From Caldilineaceae bacterium (lineage in GTDB: Bacteria; Chloroflexota; Anaerolineae; Caldilineales; Caldilineaceae), in contig JAJEBF010000014.1 in the NCBI GenBank assembly GCA_022824025.1, forward strand, positions 186,001 to 250,000: DNA of 64,000 nt. Direction: 5' to 3'. Below, in pieces: positions 1 to 8,630 of this stretch; position 1 is the first letter of the stretch; every line of letters starts with the position of its first letter. The translations under genes were made by a program, and so were the position numbers. The notes below the pieces were generated by a model, which did not search any database, was not told the origin of the DNA, and worked only from the letters and a program-made list of their open reading frames with translations.

Positions 1-1
1 C

Positions 2-385
2 GATGGAGCCGCTGAAATCCTCTTGCTCGGCGCCGTCGGCGGACGCCTCGACCAGACCCTCGCCAATCTCCTCATTCTCGCCCGACAGGCAGGGTCAGTG
101 CCCGTCGCCATCGCCGAAGGAGACCAGCTCGCACGCGTCCTGCGCGGTCCCCAAACTCTGAACCTGACCGGCCCCGCCGGCGCTTACGTCAGCGCAGTCC
201 CCCTGAGTGAGGAGGTGACCGGCGTTACCTACCGCGGACTCGAATACCCGCTTCACAACGCTACCCTCAGTCTCGGCAGCACCCGCGGCGTCAGCAACAC
301 CCTGGCCTCGTCACCCGCACAGATCACCATCGAAACCGGCATTCTGCTCGTCACCCAGCAGTTCCCATCACCGGCAGAACCGTAG
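2..385 (+). CDS. thiamine pyrophosphokinase, C-terminal part (5' end outside window)
   Basis: The frame is open from the left window edge and ends with TAG, leaving about 127 codons. The stretch [11 protein letters not shown] matches the G-G-R-x-D-x-T-x-x-N core of thiamine pyrophosphokinase, which moves pyrophosphate from ATP to thiamine to make the cofactor TPP. After it comes the small beta-rich C-terminal domain that binds thiamine, with ...[14 protein letters not shown]..., close to the family pattern GLkYpL-x-x-x-x-L. The N-terminal nucleotide-binding half lies to the left of the window. No partner gene is visible. Family assignment is firm; completeness cannot be judged. Confidence 0.85.
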   Translation, partial: DGAAEILLLGAVGGRLDQTLANLLILARQAGSVPVAIAEGDQLARVLRGPQTLNLTGPAGAYVSAVPLSEEVTGVTYRGLEYPLHNATLSLGSTRGVSNTLASSPAQITIETGILLVTQQFPSPAEP

Positions 386-428
386 AGCCCTCGCCAACTT
401 GCCCGTCTCGGCTGCCGTATCTTGCGCG

Positions 429-1253
429 CTAGGCCTGCCCTGCGGACGAACTGCCTGCCCCTTCCTGTTCGGCACCCGTTTGCCCATGAACGGCGTCGCC
501 TGCCCCCCTTGCCAGGACGCTGGCGGCCCCCAATGCAACGATTAGCGCCGCCAGCTGCGTGACCCGCACCGACCCCAGGAGCCCCGCGTCCGCCGCAAAC
601 CCGTCCGCCCCCAGCCGCAGCAACGCATAGGCCAGCGCCGCCTGAACCGCGACGCGGAACGGCCTGTCCCACCTGCCCCACAGCAAGAAACCGCCCACAA
701 TGGCCATCATGCCCATCGCCCGGTACAGCGCGACGGGATGACGAACAACACTCCCCCCGGATGAGGCCAGATCGGACGTGCCTCCAAGAAGGGCCAGCGC
801 CCCCTGCATCGCGCCCCCCGGCTCGCCGGCGGCGCCCACCACTGCGCCCGTCAGAAAGTTCGAGACCTCCAACACCGCCCCGCCCGCCAGCAACCCAAAA
901 ACCGCCGCAACCCCGACCGGCTTGGGATCTGCCCCGACCCGGATCAAGTACAAATACCCGGCAACAGTTGCCCCGATAACCCCCGGCCACAACAAAAGCC
1001 CGCCGGGCCGGATGCTTGCCAGGAGCAACGGCTCCGCGCGATAGACCTCCCAGAACTGGACTGCATGCGCCAGCCGGGCTACAATGACACCCGCGGCCAG
1101 CCCAATCGTGCCCAGATTCCAGATCATGTCCAGATCCAGACGCAGACGCCTGCCCACCTGAGCCATAAAGGACAATCCGAACCAGGCCGCGACAATCGCC
1201 AGAATTTGCGCCGTTGGCAGCGAAAGCGGACCAAGAGGCAATGACGGATACAA
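429..1253 (-). CDS. Lgt-like (prolipoprotein diacylglyceryl transferase family) membrane protein, divergent
   Basis: This is a polytopic membrane protein of about 274 residues with roughly seven hydrophobic segments. Family marks are the RHPVALYRA segment, which matches Lgt RHPtqLYe, and a GGLLLWPGVIG segment where Lgt has GGxSFHGGLIG. Lgt moves diacylglycerol from phosphatidylglycerol to the lipobox cysteine of preprolipoproteins. By-eye alignment puts Trp at the usual His of the HGG motif and Glu at the Arg of the GRxGNF motif (here LEVSNF), so canonical activity is doubtful. The start chosen is a TTG at 1253 with AAGGAG (1264-1259) five bases upstream; an earlier TTG at 1298 would add 15 residues without such a site. 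It is divergent from lepA. Confidence 0.7.
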   Translation of the reverse strand: MYPSLPLGPLSLPTAQILAIVAAWFGLSFMAQVGRRLRLDLDMIWNLGTIGLAAGVIVARLAHAVQFWEVYRAEPLLLASIRPGGLLLWPGVIGATVAGYLYLIRVGADPKPVGVAAVFGLLAGGAVLEVSNFLTGAVVGAAGEPGGAMQGALALLGGTSDLASSGGSVVRHPVALYRAMGMMAIVGGFLLWGRWDRPFRVAVQAALAYALLRLGADGFAADAGLLGSVRVTQLAALIVALGAASVLARGAGDAVHGQTGAEQEGAGSSSAGQA

Positions 1254-1319
1254 AGTGACTCCTTCGCTGTAGCCGGCGCAAGAACAATGAAATACCAAGA
1301 CCGGCGCCGAACGCCATGT

Positions 1320-1327
1320 AGTATACT
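1320..1327. promoter_or_regulatory. palindromic -10-like element between the Lgt-like gene and lepA
   Basis: AGTATACT reads the same on both strands, so TATACT could act as a -10 box for either divergent gene. It lies 50 bases before lepA and about 67 before the chosen start of the Lgt-like gene. No good -35 hexamer is present at 16-18 bases on either side, so this is tentative. Confidence 0.25.
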
Positions 1328-1377
1328 ATGTTCCTGTTGAGGCCAAACTCGGACCGGCCACCGATAGCGTAAATCCC

Positions 1378-3192
1378 ATGAACCTGGAACACATTCGCAA
1401 CTTCTGCATCATCGCTCATATCGACCACGGCAAAAGCACGCTGGCCGACCGCCTGATTCAACATACAGGCACCGTGACCGACCGCGAAATGAAGGAACAG
1501 CTGCTCGATTCGATGGACCTGGAACGCGAAAAAGGTGTCACAATCAAAGCCAGCGCCGTCCGCATGATCTACCGCCGCCAGTCAGAGGGCGCACCCTCCG
1601 CCGACTTTGAATTAAACCTGATCGATACGCCTGGACACGTCGATTTCACCTACGAAGTCAAACGCGCCCTCCAAGCCTGTGAAGGCGCCGTCCTCGTCGT
1701 CGACGCCTCCCAGGGCATCCAGGCGCAGACCGTCGCCCATCTCCTGGCCGCGATGGAACTCGACCTCACTATCGTCCCGGTTCTCAACAAAATCGACCTG
1801 CCTGCCGCGGTACCCGACGAAGTTGCTCACGACATCGAGGATCTTCTCGCCGTTCCCGCCTCCGACATCCTTCGAATCAGCGCGAAAGACAGTGTCAATA
1901 TCGAAGAAGTGCTTGAAGAGGTCGTGAAGCAGGTCCCCCCGCCGCAAGGAGACGCCGGCGAGAAGCTGCAGGCGCTCATCTTCGACTGCCATTACGACCC
2001 CTACAAAGGTGTCGTCGCCTATATCCGCGTCGTCAACGGCGCAATCGGCTCCGCCCAACCCCTGCTCGCAATCTCCGGCAATCAGCGCATCGACCCCATC
2101 GAAATCGGCATCCTCACGCCAGCCCCTGCAAAGACGGCCCAACTGACAGCCGGCGAGGTGGGCTATATAGCCACCGGCCTCAAGAGCGTCCAGGACCTGG
2201 ACGTCGGCGACACGATTACGCTTGCCTCCGACCCGGCGGCGGAGCCCCTGCCCGGCTACGAGCCCATGAAACCCATGGTCTTCGCCGGCCTCTTTCCCAC
2301 CGACTCCGACAACTACCACGATCTCCGTGACGCCCTTGAGAAACTGCGCCTCAACGACGGCGCCCTCACCTTCGAGCCCGAAACCAGCCAGGCCCTCGGC
2401 TTCGGCTTCCGCCTCGGCTTCCTCGGCCTCTTCCACATGGAAATCGTACAGGAACGGCTCGAGCGAGAATACGATCTCGACATTATCTTCACCGCTCCTT
2501 CGGTAGCTTACCGCGTCGTCACAAACTCTGGCGACGAATTCCTGCTCGAAAGTCCCGCCGACCTGCCCGACACCACCGAGATCGACCGTATCGAAGAACC
2601 CTGGTGCGGGCTCCAAATCTACACGCCCGCCGACTACATCGGCCCCATTCTCGAAATGGTGACGGGCCGCCGCGGCCGCGTCAAAAACCAGCTCTGGCTC
2701 GATACCAAGCGCGTCGAGCTGACATTCCAGATCCCTCTCTCCGAAATCATCGTCGACTTCTATAACGAGCTCAAGGCCCGCACGCGCGGCTATGCCTCCA
2801 TGGACTACGTCCTGGAAGACTACCAGGCCTCCGATATGGTCAAACTTGACGTCCTCGTCAACGGCCAACCGGTTGACGCCCTCAGCATCATCACGCACCG
2901 CGAGAACGCCTATACCAAAGGGCAGCGCATGGTCAGCAAGATGAAGGATATCATCCCGCGTCAACAGTTCGTCGTGCCCATCCAGGCAGCCGTCGGCAAC
3001 AAAATAATCAGCCGCGCGAATGTGAGAGCCGTCCGCAAGGACGTCCTCTCCAAATGCTACGGCGGCGACGTAACCCGCAAGCGCAAACTGCTCGAAAACC
3101 AGAAGGCGGGCAAAAAGCGCATGAAAATGGTCGGCTCGGTTGAGATCCCGCAAGAGGCCTTTATGACTGTCCTGAGTCTGGAGGATGAATAA
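1378..3192 (+). CDS. lepA: elongation factor 4 (back-translocating GTPase LepA)
   Basis: The 604-residue length is normal for LepA. The G domain is intact: P-loop AHIDHGKSTL near residue 14, DTPGHVDF for G3 and NKIDLP for G4. Domain II, the EF-G-like domains III and V, and the LepA-specific C-terminal domain (ending in KRKLLENQKAGKKRMK... and VEIPQEAF) follow in order. LepA is a ribosome-bound GTPase that acts on stalled elongation complexes and influences 30S assembly. The ATG has no strong Shine-Dalgarno sequence but begins with the typical MNLEHIRNFCIIAHIDHGKS. The 3' end overlaps rsmA by 8 bases, so the two are probably translated from one mRNA. Confidence 0.97.
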   Translation: MNLEHIRNFCIIAHIDHGKSTLADRLIQHTGTVTDREMKEQLLDSMDLEREKGVTIKASAVRMIYRRQSEGAPSADFELNLIDTPGHVDFTYEVKRALQACEGAVLVVDASQGIQAQTVAHLLAAMELDLTIVPVLNKIDLPAAVPDEVAHDIEDLLAVPASDILRISAKDSVNIEEVLEEVVKQVPPPQGDAGEKLQALIFDCHYDPYKGVVAYIRVVNGAIGSAQPLLAISGNQRIDPIEIGILTPAPAKTAQLTAGEVGYIATGLKSVQDLDVGDTITLASDPAAEPLPGYEPMKPMVFAGLFPTDSDNYHDLRDALEKLRLNDGALTFEPETSQALGFGFRLGFLGLFHMEIVQERLEREYDLDIIFTAPSVAYRVVTNSGDEFLLESPADLPDTTEIDRIEEPWCGLQIYTPADYIGPILEMVTGRRGRVKNQLWLDTKRVELTFQIPLSEIIVDFYNELKARTRGYASMDYVLEDYQASDMVKLDVLVNGQPVDALSIITHRENAYTKGQRMVSKMKDIIPRQQFVVPIQAAVGNKIISRANVRAVRKDVLSKCYGGDVTRKRKLLENQKAGKKRMKMVGSVEIPQEAFMTVLSLEDE

Positions 3193-4057
3193 CAACCCGC
3201 CCTCCCCACTCGAACTGGTCCGCCGCTACAATCTCAACCTCAAAAAGTCCCTCGGCCAGAACCTCCTTATCGACTCCTCGCACCTCGCCCGCATCGCCGC
3301 CGCCGGCAACCTCGACTCCTCCGACACTGTTCTCGAGATAGGCCCCGGCCTCGGCGCGCTCACCCACCACCTCGCCCAACGCGCCGGCCGCGTCATCGCC
3401 GTTGAGCTCGACCAACGGTTCATCCCCATCCTGCGCGAACAGTTCGCCGGCCAACCCCGCGTCTCCTTCGTCCATGGCGACATTCTCGAGCTCAACCCCG
3501 CCGACCTCGTCCGTGCAAACGCGCCCCGAAACCCCGGCCCCGACCCGGACGCCCAGCCCTACAAGGTCGTCGCCAACCTTCCCTACTACATCACCAGCGC
3601 TGTCCTCAGGCGTCTGCTGGAAACGGGCCGTCCCCCTGCCCTGGCAGTTCTTCTGGTCCAGCGGGAAGTCGCCCAGCGCATCGTCGCCCAGCCCGGCGGC
3701 ATGTCCCTTCTCGCCGTCAGCGTTCAGTTCTACGCCCGCCCGCACGTGCTGCACACAGTGCCCGCCGGCGCGTTCCTCCCGCGTCCCAAAGTGGACAGCG
3801 CCCTCCTCCGCCTCGAACTGCGCCCGCAACCAGCCGTCCCCGATGTGGACCCGGCCCACTTTTTCCGTATCGCGCGCGCGGGTTTTGGCCAGCGCCGCAA
3901 ACAGCTGCGCAACAGCCTCAGCGCCGGCCTCTCTTCCCCCAAGGAAGACGCAAGCAGCTGGCTGCGCGCAGCCGACATCGATCCCCGACGCCGCGCCGAA
4001 ACGCTCACTTTACAGGAATGGGGCAACTTGGCGAGAACCGTGCCCGGCCCAGAATGA
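3185..4057 (+). CDS. rsmA: 16S rRNA dimethyladenosine transferase RsmA (KsgA)
   Basis: A 290-residue SAM-dependent methyltransferase of normal length. It opens with the family hallmark KKSLGQNLLID, followed by the SAM-binding loop VLEIGPGLGALT (about residues 45-56), then acidic VIAVELD, and the catalytic NLPYYIT motif near residue 130 for adenine N6 methylation. RsmA dimethylates the two adjacent adenines in the 3'-terminal helix of 16S rRNA late in 30S assembly. The start overlaps the end of lepA by 8 bases, suggesting translational coupling of two ribosome-related genes. Confidence 0.96.
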   Translation: MNNNPPSPLELVRRYNLNLKKSLGQNLLIDSSHLARIAAAGNLDSSDTVLEIGPGLGALTHHLAQRAGRVIAVELDQRFIPILREQFAGQPRVSFVHGDILELNPADLVRANAPRNPGPDPDAQPYKVVANLPYYITSAVLRRLLETGRPPALAVLLVQREVAQRIVAQPGGMSLLAVSVQFYARPHVLHTVPAGAFLPRPKVDSALLRLELRPQPAVPDVDPAHFFRIARAGFGQRRKQLRNSLSAGLSSPKEDASSWLRAADIDPRRRAETLTLQEWGNLARTVPGPE

Positions 4058-4230
4058 TTGGGCGCAACCCAGGTTTTGGGTTTTCAGGAGAAATGGGCTG
4101 CAGAATTCAGCCAATGTTCCCGGATGCAGCCTGAAATTCGCCCGAACTGAACTGCTCCTCGCGTGTACCTGTTCTTCTTTCTCCCTATTTCTATCCCCGT
4201 CCCGGCGGCGCAAACCCGCCTCGCGCAATC

Positions 4231-5220
4231 CTACGGCTGACCAGCCAACCGCTGAATCTTCTGGCCGGTTTCACGCCAGGAAACCTTGCTCAACCCCATC
4301 TTCACCCGCAGACTCTCGTCCTTCATCCCCTGCCTGTAATCCCGGACCGCACTGGTCCAACGCAGCGTCTCAAAACCAACCTGAACGCGCCGGATGGCGG
4401 CCCGCGTGCCCGCCTCGTCCAGCACGTACTCCAGATTGCGGGGCGTGCACTCAAACAGGAAATTCTCCGGCTGATATTGCTTCAGGTACTGGTCAAGCGC
4501 ACCCAGATAATACGTGTTCAACGGTAGCTGTCGATTCTTGTGCGCATACCGTTCCTCCTCGTACCGAATCGAAACGGTGGGCTGCTGCGGATCGCTGCGC
4601 CCGATATCGTCCAACAGGATCTTGACCGCCTCGCTCTTCTTGATGCCTGTCTGCAACAGCAAACTGACGAGTACATACGGCCTGGCGTCCGCCTTGTCTC
4701 TGTCCCACAACCAGTCCTGGCACACACGGAGCAGCCGGCTGGCCTCCCCGTTGCTCAGAATGACAGGCAGCGGCGTCCGCACCGAATGCTGGACAATCGG
4801 CTCAGCCGGGTCCGTGCCGATCGCGCCAGCGCCGTGCAGCCACGAAAAGAACACCTTCAGCGTCGTGATGCGCCGCGATAGCGTCTTGGCGCTGCACGGC
4901 CTCCCTCGCTCACTTTGCATCCACACCAGAAAATCCTCAAGATGCTGCGTCTGAATCTCCCGCAAAACCGCCGAACTATCCATAAACGTTCGAAGTATCT
5001 TGAGATCGTTGGCAAAGGCCTTGATCGTGTTCTCGCTGAAGCCCTTGCGAACCATCTGTTCCTCGTACTCCGCGATCGCGTCCCCAAGCGCGCTTGTCGC
5101 TCTCAATGCTGGCGCAACGCTTCCGCCAGGATCGACCTCCACTTCAGGCGTACCCTGTGTCGAATTCTCACTCATCTGGCAATCCCCCGATTCAATGCCT
5201 GTCCACAGGCGCGTCTCCAA
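4231..5220 (-). CDS. tyrosine-recombinase-fold protein with degenerate active site
   Basis: The 329-residue protein has the two-domain layout of XerC/XerD-type recombinases: a SAM-like core-binding domain (about residues 45-132, with SENTIKAFANDLKILRTFM and SRRITTLKVFFSWL) and a C-terminal catalytic fold (about 150-325). Aligned by eye with Xer proteins, the first Arg (TGLRxSE) is Lys194 in TGIKKSE, the box-II His is Glu284, Arg287 is kept, the second His is Leu310, and the nucleophilic Tyr aligns with Gly319 in MGLSKVSWRETGQK. A lysine near 228 may be kept. DNA cleavage by the usual mechanism is therefore unlikely; DNA binding is possible. The frame is intact, so it is not an obvious pseudogene. 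An internal ATG at 5175 (MSENSTQG) is an alternative start. It has no partner gene nearby. Confidence 0.75.
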   Translation of the reverse strand: METRLWTGIESGDCQMSENSTQGTPEVEVDPGGSVAPALRATSALGDAIAEYEEQMVRKGFSENTIKAFANDLKILRTFMDSSAVLREIQTQHLEDFLVWMQSERGRPCSAKTLSRRITTLKVFFSWLHGAGAIGTDPAEPIVQHSVRTPLPVILSNGEASRLLRVCQDWLWDRDKADARPYVLVSLLLQTGIKKSEAVKILLDDIGRSDPQQPTVSIRYEEERYAHKNRQLPLNTYYLGALDQYLKQYQPENFLFECTPRNLEYVLDEAGTRAAIRRVQVGFETLRWTSAVRDYRQGMKDESLRVKMGLSKVSWRETGQKIQRLAGQP

Positions 5221-5413
5221 AAAAAGACCTGCGCATAGCCATATTCAAATATATCCCCCTCCCACCAATATGGCAACCTCCCAACCACCTTCTCGGGCAG
5301 CAGTCCAAATCTGGGGATGTCAGGAAAAGCGCGTTCCAGGATTCAGTCGAATCTTCCACTCATATCCCGATCCTCACCACATTCCGCCCCACCCCACGCC
5401 CACACATCAAGAC

Positions 5414-5440
5414 CCATCCCCCAAATCCCCGCCCAGGCAA
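5414..5440 (+). repeat. dispersed AATCC-rich intergenic repeat, copy A (degenerate)
   Basis: CCCAAATCCCCGCCCAGGCAA resembles the core of copy B (CAAATCCCCGTTCAGACAA at 22355-22373), differing mainly in the last bases. It sits upstream of the oxidase promoter. The copy is short, so membership in the family is tentative. Confidence 0.35.
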
Positions 5441-5513
5441 CTGACCGCGACTGTAGGCCAAAGGCGGCCTTGAGCTAGCCCCAATTCGGACTGCACCCGC
5501 GTCCCCTACTTCT

Positions 5514-5542
5514 TTGACAGGTCTTGTGCCTTTTTGTACAAT
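5514..5542 (+). promoter_or_regulatory. sigma70-type promoter of the cytochrome oxidase operon
   Basis: TTGACA at 5514-5519 matches the -35 consensus exactly. A 17-base spacer separates it from TACAAT at 5537-5542, five of six matches to TATAAT. The predicted start near 5549 gives a leader of about 105 bases before coxB at 5654. This is the best promoter match noticed in the window. Confidence 0.75.
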
Positions 5543-5653
5543 GTCGATCGGGCGAGATACCCGCCCCTGCAACGCCTGCGCCGCGCGCCCATTTCGCGCC
5601 CCGCCAGGCACAGGATTGAGACGACCCGGACAGGGATTTCTGAGGATAACCGT

Positions 5654-6373
5654 ATGGCCAAAAACCGTCGACACTTTGGCATCGTAACCGTGTTGATCGT
5701 GATCTGTACCTTTGTCGTTTACTGGGTGCTGGATAGCGTACTCCTCAAACCCGCAGCTGCCGTCCTCGAAGCCGGCCCGATCGACTATCTATTCGATCTG
5801 CATATCTGGCTGATCGCGTTTCTCTTCGCCCTCGTTGCCGTTTTCATGTGCTACGCGCTCATCGTCTTCCGCGCCCGCGGCGACGAAGGGGACGGCGAAC
5901 ACATCCACGGCAACGGGACCCTGGAAATCATCTGGACTGTCGTTCCCTGTTTCGTCGTCATCTATTTCGCCTGGATCTCAACCACCATGCTGATCGACCT
6001 GTCCAGGCCGAATCCTGATGAATACGTTGTGAACGCTGAAGGACGGCAGTGGAGCTGGCTCTTCACCTATCCCGAATCAGGCGCCGTCACGCCCGACCTG
6101 GTCCTGCCCGTTGACACGCCCATCCGCATGGACCTGACGTCCGACGACGTTCTCCATAACTTCTGGGTGCCGGAATTCCGCGTCAAGCAGGATACCGTGC
6201 CCGGTATGGTCACACATGTGCGTTTTACCCCAACCATCATAGGGGATTATGTGCTGCGCTGCGCCGAGCTCTGCGGCACAAATCATAGCGGCATGTTGGC
6301 CACCGTTCGCGTTGTCTCTGCCGAAGATTTCCAACTCTGGCAGTCTGAACAGCTCGCCCAGGTCCAGGAGTAA
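5654..6373 (+). CDS. coxB: cytochrome c oxidase subunit II
   Basis: A 239-residue subunit II with hydrophobic segments near residues 10-28, 52-73 and 90-110 and a C-terminal cupredoxin domain outside the membrane. The CuA centre is complete: an upstream His in DVLHNFWVPEF and the cluster CAELCGTNHSGM at about 203-214 (C-x3-C-x3-H-x2-M). CuA takes electrons from cytochrome c and passes them to heme a in subunit I. No fused cytochrome c domain follows, so an external donor is needed. The start at 5654 has TGAGGA upstream and is preferred to longer in-frame extensions. It is the first gene of the oxidase operon. Confidence 0.96.
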   Translation: MAKNRRHFGIVTVLIVICTFVVYWVLDSVLLKPAAAVLEAGPIDYLFDLHIWLIAFLFALVAVFMCYALIVFRARGDEGDGEHIHGNGTLEIIWTVVPCFVVIYFAWISTTMLIDLSRPNPDEYVVNAEGRQWSWLFTYPESGAVTPDLVLPVDTPIRMDLTSDDVLHNFWVPEFRVKQDTVPGMVTHVRFTPTIIGDYVLRCAELCGTNHSGMLATVRVVSAEDFQLWQSEQLAQVQE

Positions 6374-6459
6374 ACTCACTTTCCTCGGCGGGGGCCGGAA
6401 TTTCCCGAACCCCGCCGCTTTCCGTTCTCGGCTCTGAATTTCTTGCCAGGAGATTCTCT

Positions 6460-8343
6460 ATGTCGCTCTTCACTTTAGGAATCGCCCGCGGCCTGCTTGG
6501 CCAGGTCCTTGGCATGGTCATCGGCATGCTGCTTACCTGCGCCGTGCGCATCCTGCTCGGTTGGGAAGCCTGGGCCGCCGAACCCGCCTGGACTGTCGGC
6601 GCCGTCTGCAGCATCATCGGTTTTCTCCTCGGCGTCGGCTCACTCGACGACTGGCTCAAGTGGACCAAGGGCATCCCGACTCCCCTCCACCACGGGCCCC
6701 CCGTTGATAAACCGGCCTGGACCCGCTACTTCAGCGTCGACTATAACCATAAGGTCATTGGCGTTCAGTACACCGTCTGGGGCATCCTTCTTCTCATGGT
6801 TGGCGGCACCGTGGCCATGATCTTCCGTACGGAACTGGCCCGCAGCGGCCTTCAGTTCCTCGGCCTCGACCTCTACAACAGCTTCATCGGCATGCACGGC
6901 ATGATCATGATCTTTGCCATCCTTCTCGGCGTCGGCGGCATGGCCAACTATCTCGTGCCCCTCATGATCGGCGCCGAAGACATGGCATTCCCGCGCCTCA
7001 ACGCGCTCGGTTTCTGGTTCAACGTGCCCGGCAGCGTTCTCCTCCTCCTCAGCCTCTTCGTCGGCGGCTGGGACGCAGGCTGGACTGCCTATCCGCCCCT
7101 GAGCGCACGCGGCCCGATCGGCTATCAGCTCTTCTTCCTGGGCGTTTTCGCCATCGGCCTGTCCTCTATCGTCGGCTCGCTCAACCTGCTCGTTACCCTC
7201 CTGCGCATGAGACCGGAGGGCATGAGCCTTTTCCGTATGCCCATCTTCTGTTGGGCCGTTTTCGCCACCAGCTTGATTCAGCTCACCGCCACGCAGTTGA
7301 TTGGCACAAGCTTCCTCATGGTCTCCGTCCAGCGCGCCCTCGGCATGGGCTTCTTCGACCCCCGCGGCATTCTCGGCGAAGTCAGCCCAATGGTCGGCGG
7401 CGGCGACCCCGTGCTGTTCCAGCATCTCTTCTGGTTCTACAGCCACCCGGCCGTCTACATCTTTGTCCTGCCCGGCCTGGGTATCGTCAGCGAGCTGCTG
7501 CCCGTCTTCTCGCGCAAACCCCTGTTCGGATACAAATGGATCGCCCTTTCCAGTATGGCGATCGCCATCGTCGGCTTCCTCGTCTGGGGCCACCACATGT
7601 TCGTTTCCGGCTATAACGACATTCTGCGTATCCCCTTCATGTACGCAACGCTGCTCGTAGCCATTCCCACAGGCGTCAAATTCTTCAGCTGGCTCGGCAC
7701 AATCTGGGGCGGAAAAGTCCACTTCGATACACCAATGCTCTTCGTGCTTGGCGCTATCAGCGTTTTCCTGATCGGCGGCCTCACCGGTCCCATCCTGGCG
7801 ACCGTGCCCACCGACTTCCCCTTGCACGATTCCTACTTCGTGGTCGGCCACTTTCACGCCACCATGTTCGGCGGTTTCGTGTTCCCGTTCTTCGCCGCGC
7901 TCTACTATTGGTTCCCCAAAGTGACCGGGCGCATGTACAACGAAACGCTCGGCAAAATTCACTTCTTCATCATGACGCCCGCCTTCTGGGTGCAGACCCT
8001 GGGCCAAATGGGCGTGGGCGTCATGGGGATGCGGCGCCGTATCGCCGACTACGACCCGACCTTGGGCGCCGGTCAGATTGAAAGCTGGCAGTTGGCTGTA
8101 ACCATCGCCGGGTTCGCCATCGCCTTCGGTGTCATGCTGATGCTCTGGAACTTCTTCCAAAACGCCGAAGTCGGCGCGGCGGCCGGAGACAACCCGTGGC
8201 GCTCCCGCTCGCCCGAATGGCAAATTCCGTCGCCTGTGCCCGAACACAGCTTCCCCGCCCCCCTGCACGTGGTGGGCGAACCCTACGACTACGGCCTCGC
8301 AGACGCAGGCTATGTGACAACGGCCTCCACAGGAGACGATTAA
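6460..8343 (+). CDS. coxA: cytochrome c oxidase subunit I (heme-copper oxidase, A2-like)
   Basis: A 627-residue catalytic subunit that reduces oxygen to water and pumps protons. The CuB-ligand motif is YSHPAVY (about residues 327-333): the histidine and cross-link tyrosine are present, but the glutamate of A1 enzymes (HPEVY) is Ala, and the preceding YS is the replacement described for A2-type oxidases. The K-channel lysine is at about 407 (IPTGVKFF), and heme ligands lie in GHFHATMFGG. The N-terminus is extended: about 105 residues with two extra hydrophobic segments (near 8-30 and 46-62) precede the family's usual first helix at VIGVQYTVWGILLL. Upstream, CCAGGAGATTCTCT provides a ribosome site. 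Confidence 0.96.
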   Translation: MSLFTLGIARGLLGQVLGMVIGMLLTCAVRILLGWEAWAAEPAWTVGAVCSIIGFLLGVGSLDDWLKWTKGIPTPLHHGPPVDKPAWTRYFSVDYNHKVIGVQYTVWGILLLMVGGTVAMIFRTELARSGLQFLGLDLYNSFIGMHGMIMIFAILLGVGGMANYLVPLMIGAEDMAFPRLNALGFWFNVPGSVLLLLSLFVGGWDAGWTAYPPLSARGPIGYQLFFLGVFAIGLSSIVGSLNLLVTLLRMRPEGMSLFRMPIFCWAVFATSLIQLTATQLIGTSFLMVSVQRALGMGFFDPRGILGEVSPMVGGGDPVLFQHLFWFYSHPAVYIFVLPGLGIVSELLPVFSRKPLFGYKWIALSSMAIAIVGFLVWGHHMFVSGYNDILRIPFMYATLLVAIPTGVKFFSWLGTIWGGKVHFDTPMLFVLGAISVFLIGGLTGPILATVPTDFPLHDSYFVVGHFHATMFGGFVFPFFAALYYWFPKVTGRMYNETLGKIHFFIMTPAFWVQTLGQMGVGVMGMRRRIADYDPTLGAGQIESWQLAVTIAGFAIAFGVMLMLWNFFQNAEVGAAAGDNPWRSRSPEWQIPSPVPEHSFPAPLHVVGEPYDYGLADAGYVTTASTGDD

Positions 8344-8408
8344 CGTTTCAGGCGCAGCCTGCCAGGTAGCCTTTGCATTCACGCGTCTGCATCGAGAAGA
8401 GAGTCCAA

Positions 8409-8630
8409 ATGAGTGAACAAAGCCGCACCAAACGAAAATCCGCAATTTATCGCGAAGGCATCATCGTCGCCGTCATCCTCGCTATCCTGACGCTCGTCGA
8501 ATACTATGCCGCGATTACGCCGCCTTTCGACTCCTTCGCCATTCTGATGATCCTGGCTCTGCTGAAGGGCATCCTCGTCGTGAACTACTTCATGCACATC
8601 CGCAGCATCTGGTCGGAGGATGAACACTGA
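8409..8630 (+). CDS. cytochrome c oxidase subunit IV (small, caa3-type)
   Basis: A 73-residue protein with two hydrophobic helices (about 19-37 and 43-63) and the ending ALLKGILVVNYFMHIR, which is characteristic of prokaryotic subunit IV (a K/x-x-x-V-x-x-x-F-M-H signature). It is a structural subunit of the oxidase. The ATG at 8409 follows AGAAGAGAG; a longer frame from 8373 adds 12 residues without support. Its stop overlaps the start of subunit III by one base (TGATG), implying translational coupling. Confidence 0.88.
   Translation: MSEQSRTKRKSAIYREGIIVAVILAILTLVEYYAAITPPFDSFAILMILALLKGILVVNYFMHIRSIWSEDEH

Larger units (their letters stand above)
5221..5653. other. intergenic region holding the oxidase promoter and a repeat copy
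   Basis: This 433-base stretch separates the divergent recombinase-like gene and the oxidase operon. It holds an AATCC-type repeat copy near 5414-5440 and the sigma70-like promoter at 5514-5542, with a leader of about 105 bases before coxB. The in-frame extension upstream of the coxB ATG lacks a start with a ribosome site, and its residues do not resemble the family. No other gene was seen. Confidence 0.6.

Noticed and set aside
1612-3195. 527-codon open frame antisense to lepA
   Set aside because: It is a shadow of the strongly GC-biased lepA codons; composition is acidic and repetitive, with no family resemblance.
4231-5220. integrase of a mobile element
   Set aside because: No att-like repeats, tRNA target or phage genes nearby, and the active site is degenerate.
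6640-8445. 601-codon open frame antisense to coxA
   Set aside because: Exact antisense of a clear oxidase subunit I; the His/Glu-rich translation is what antisense reading of that gene gives.
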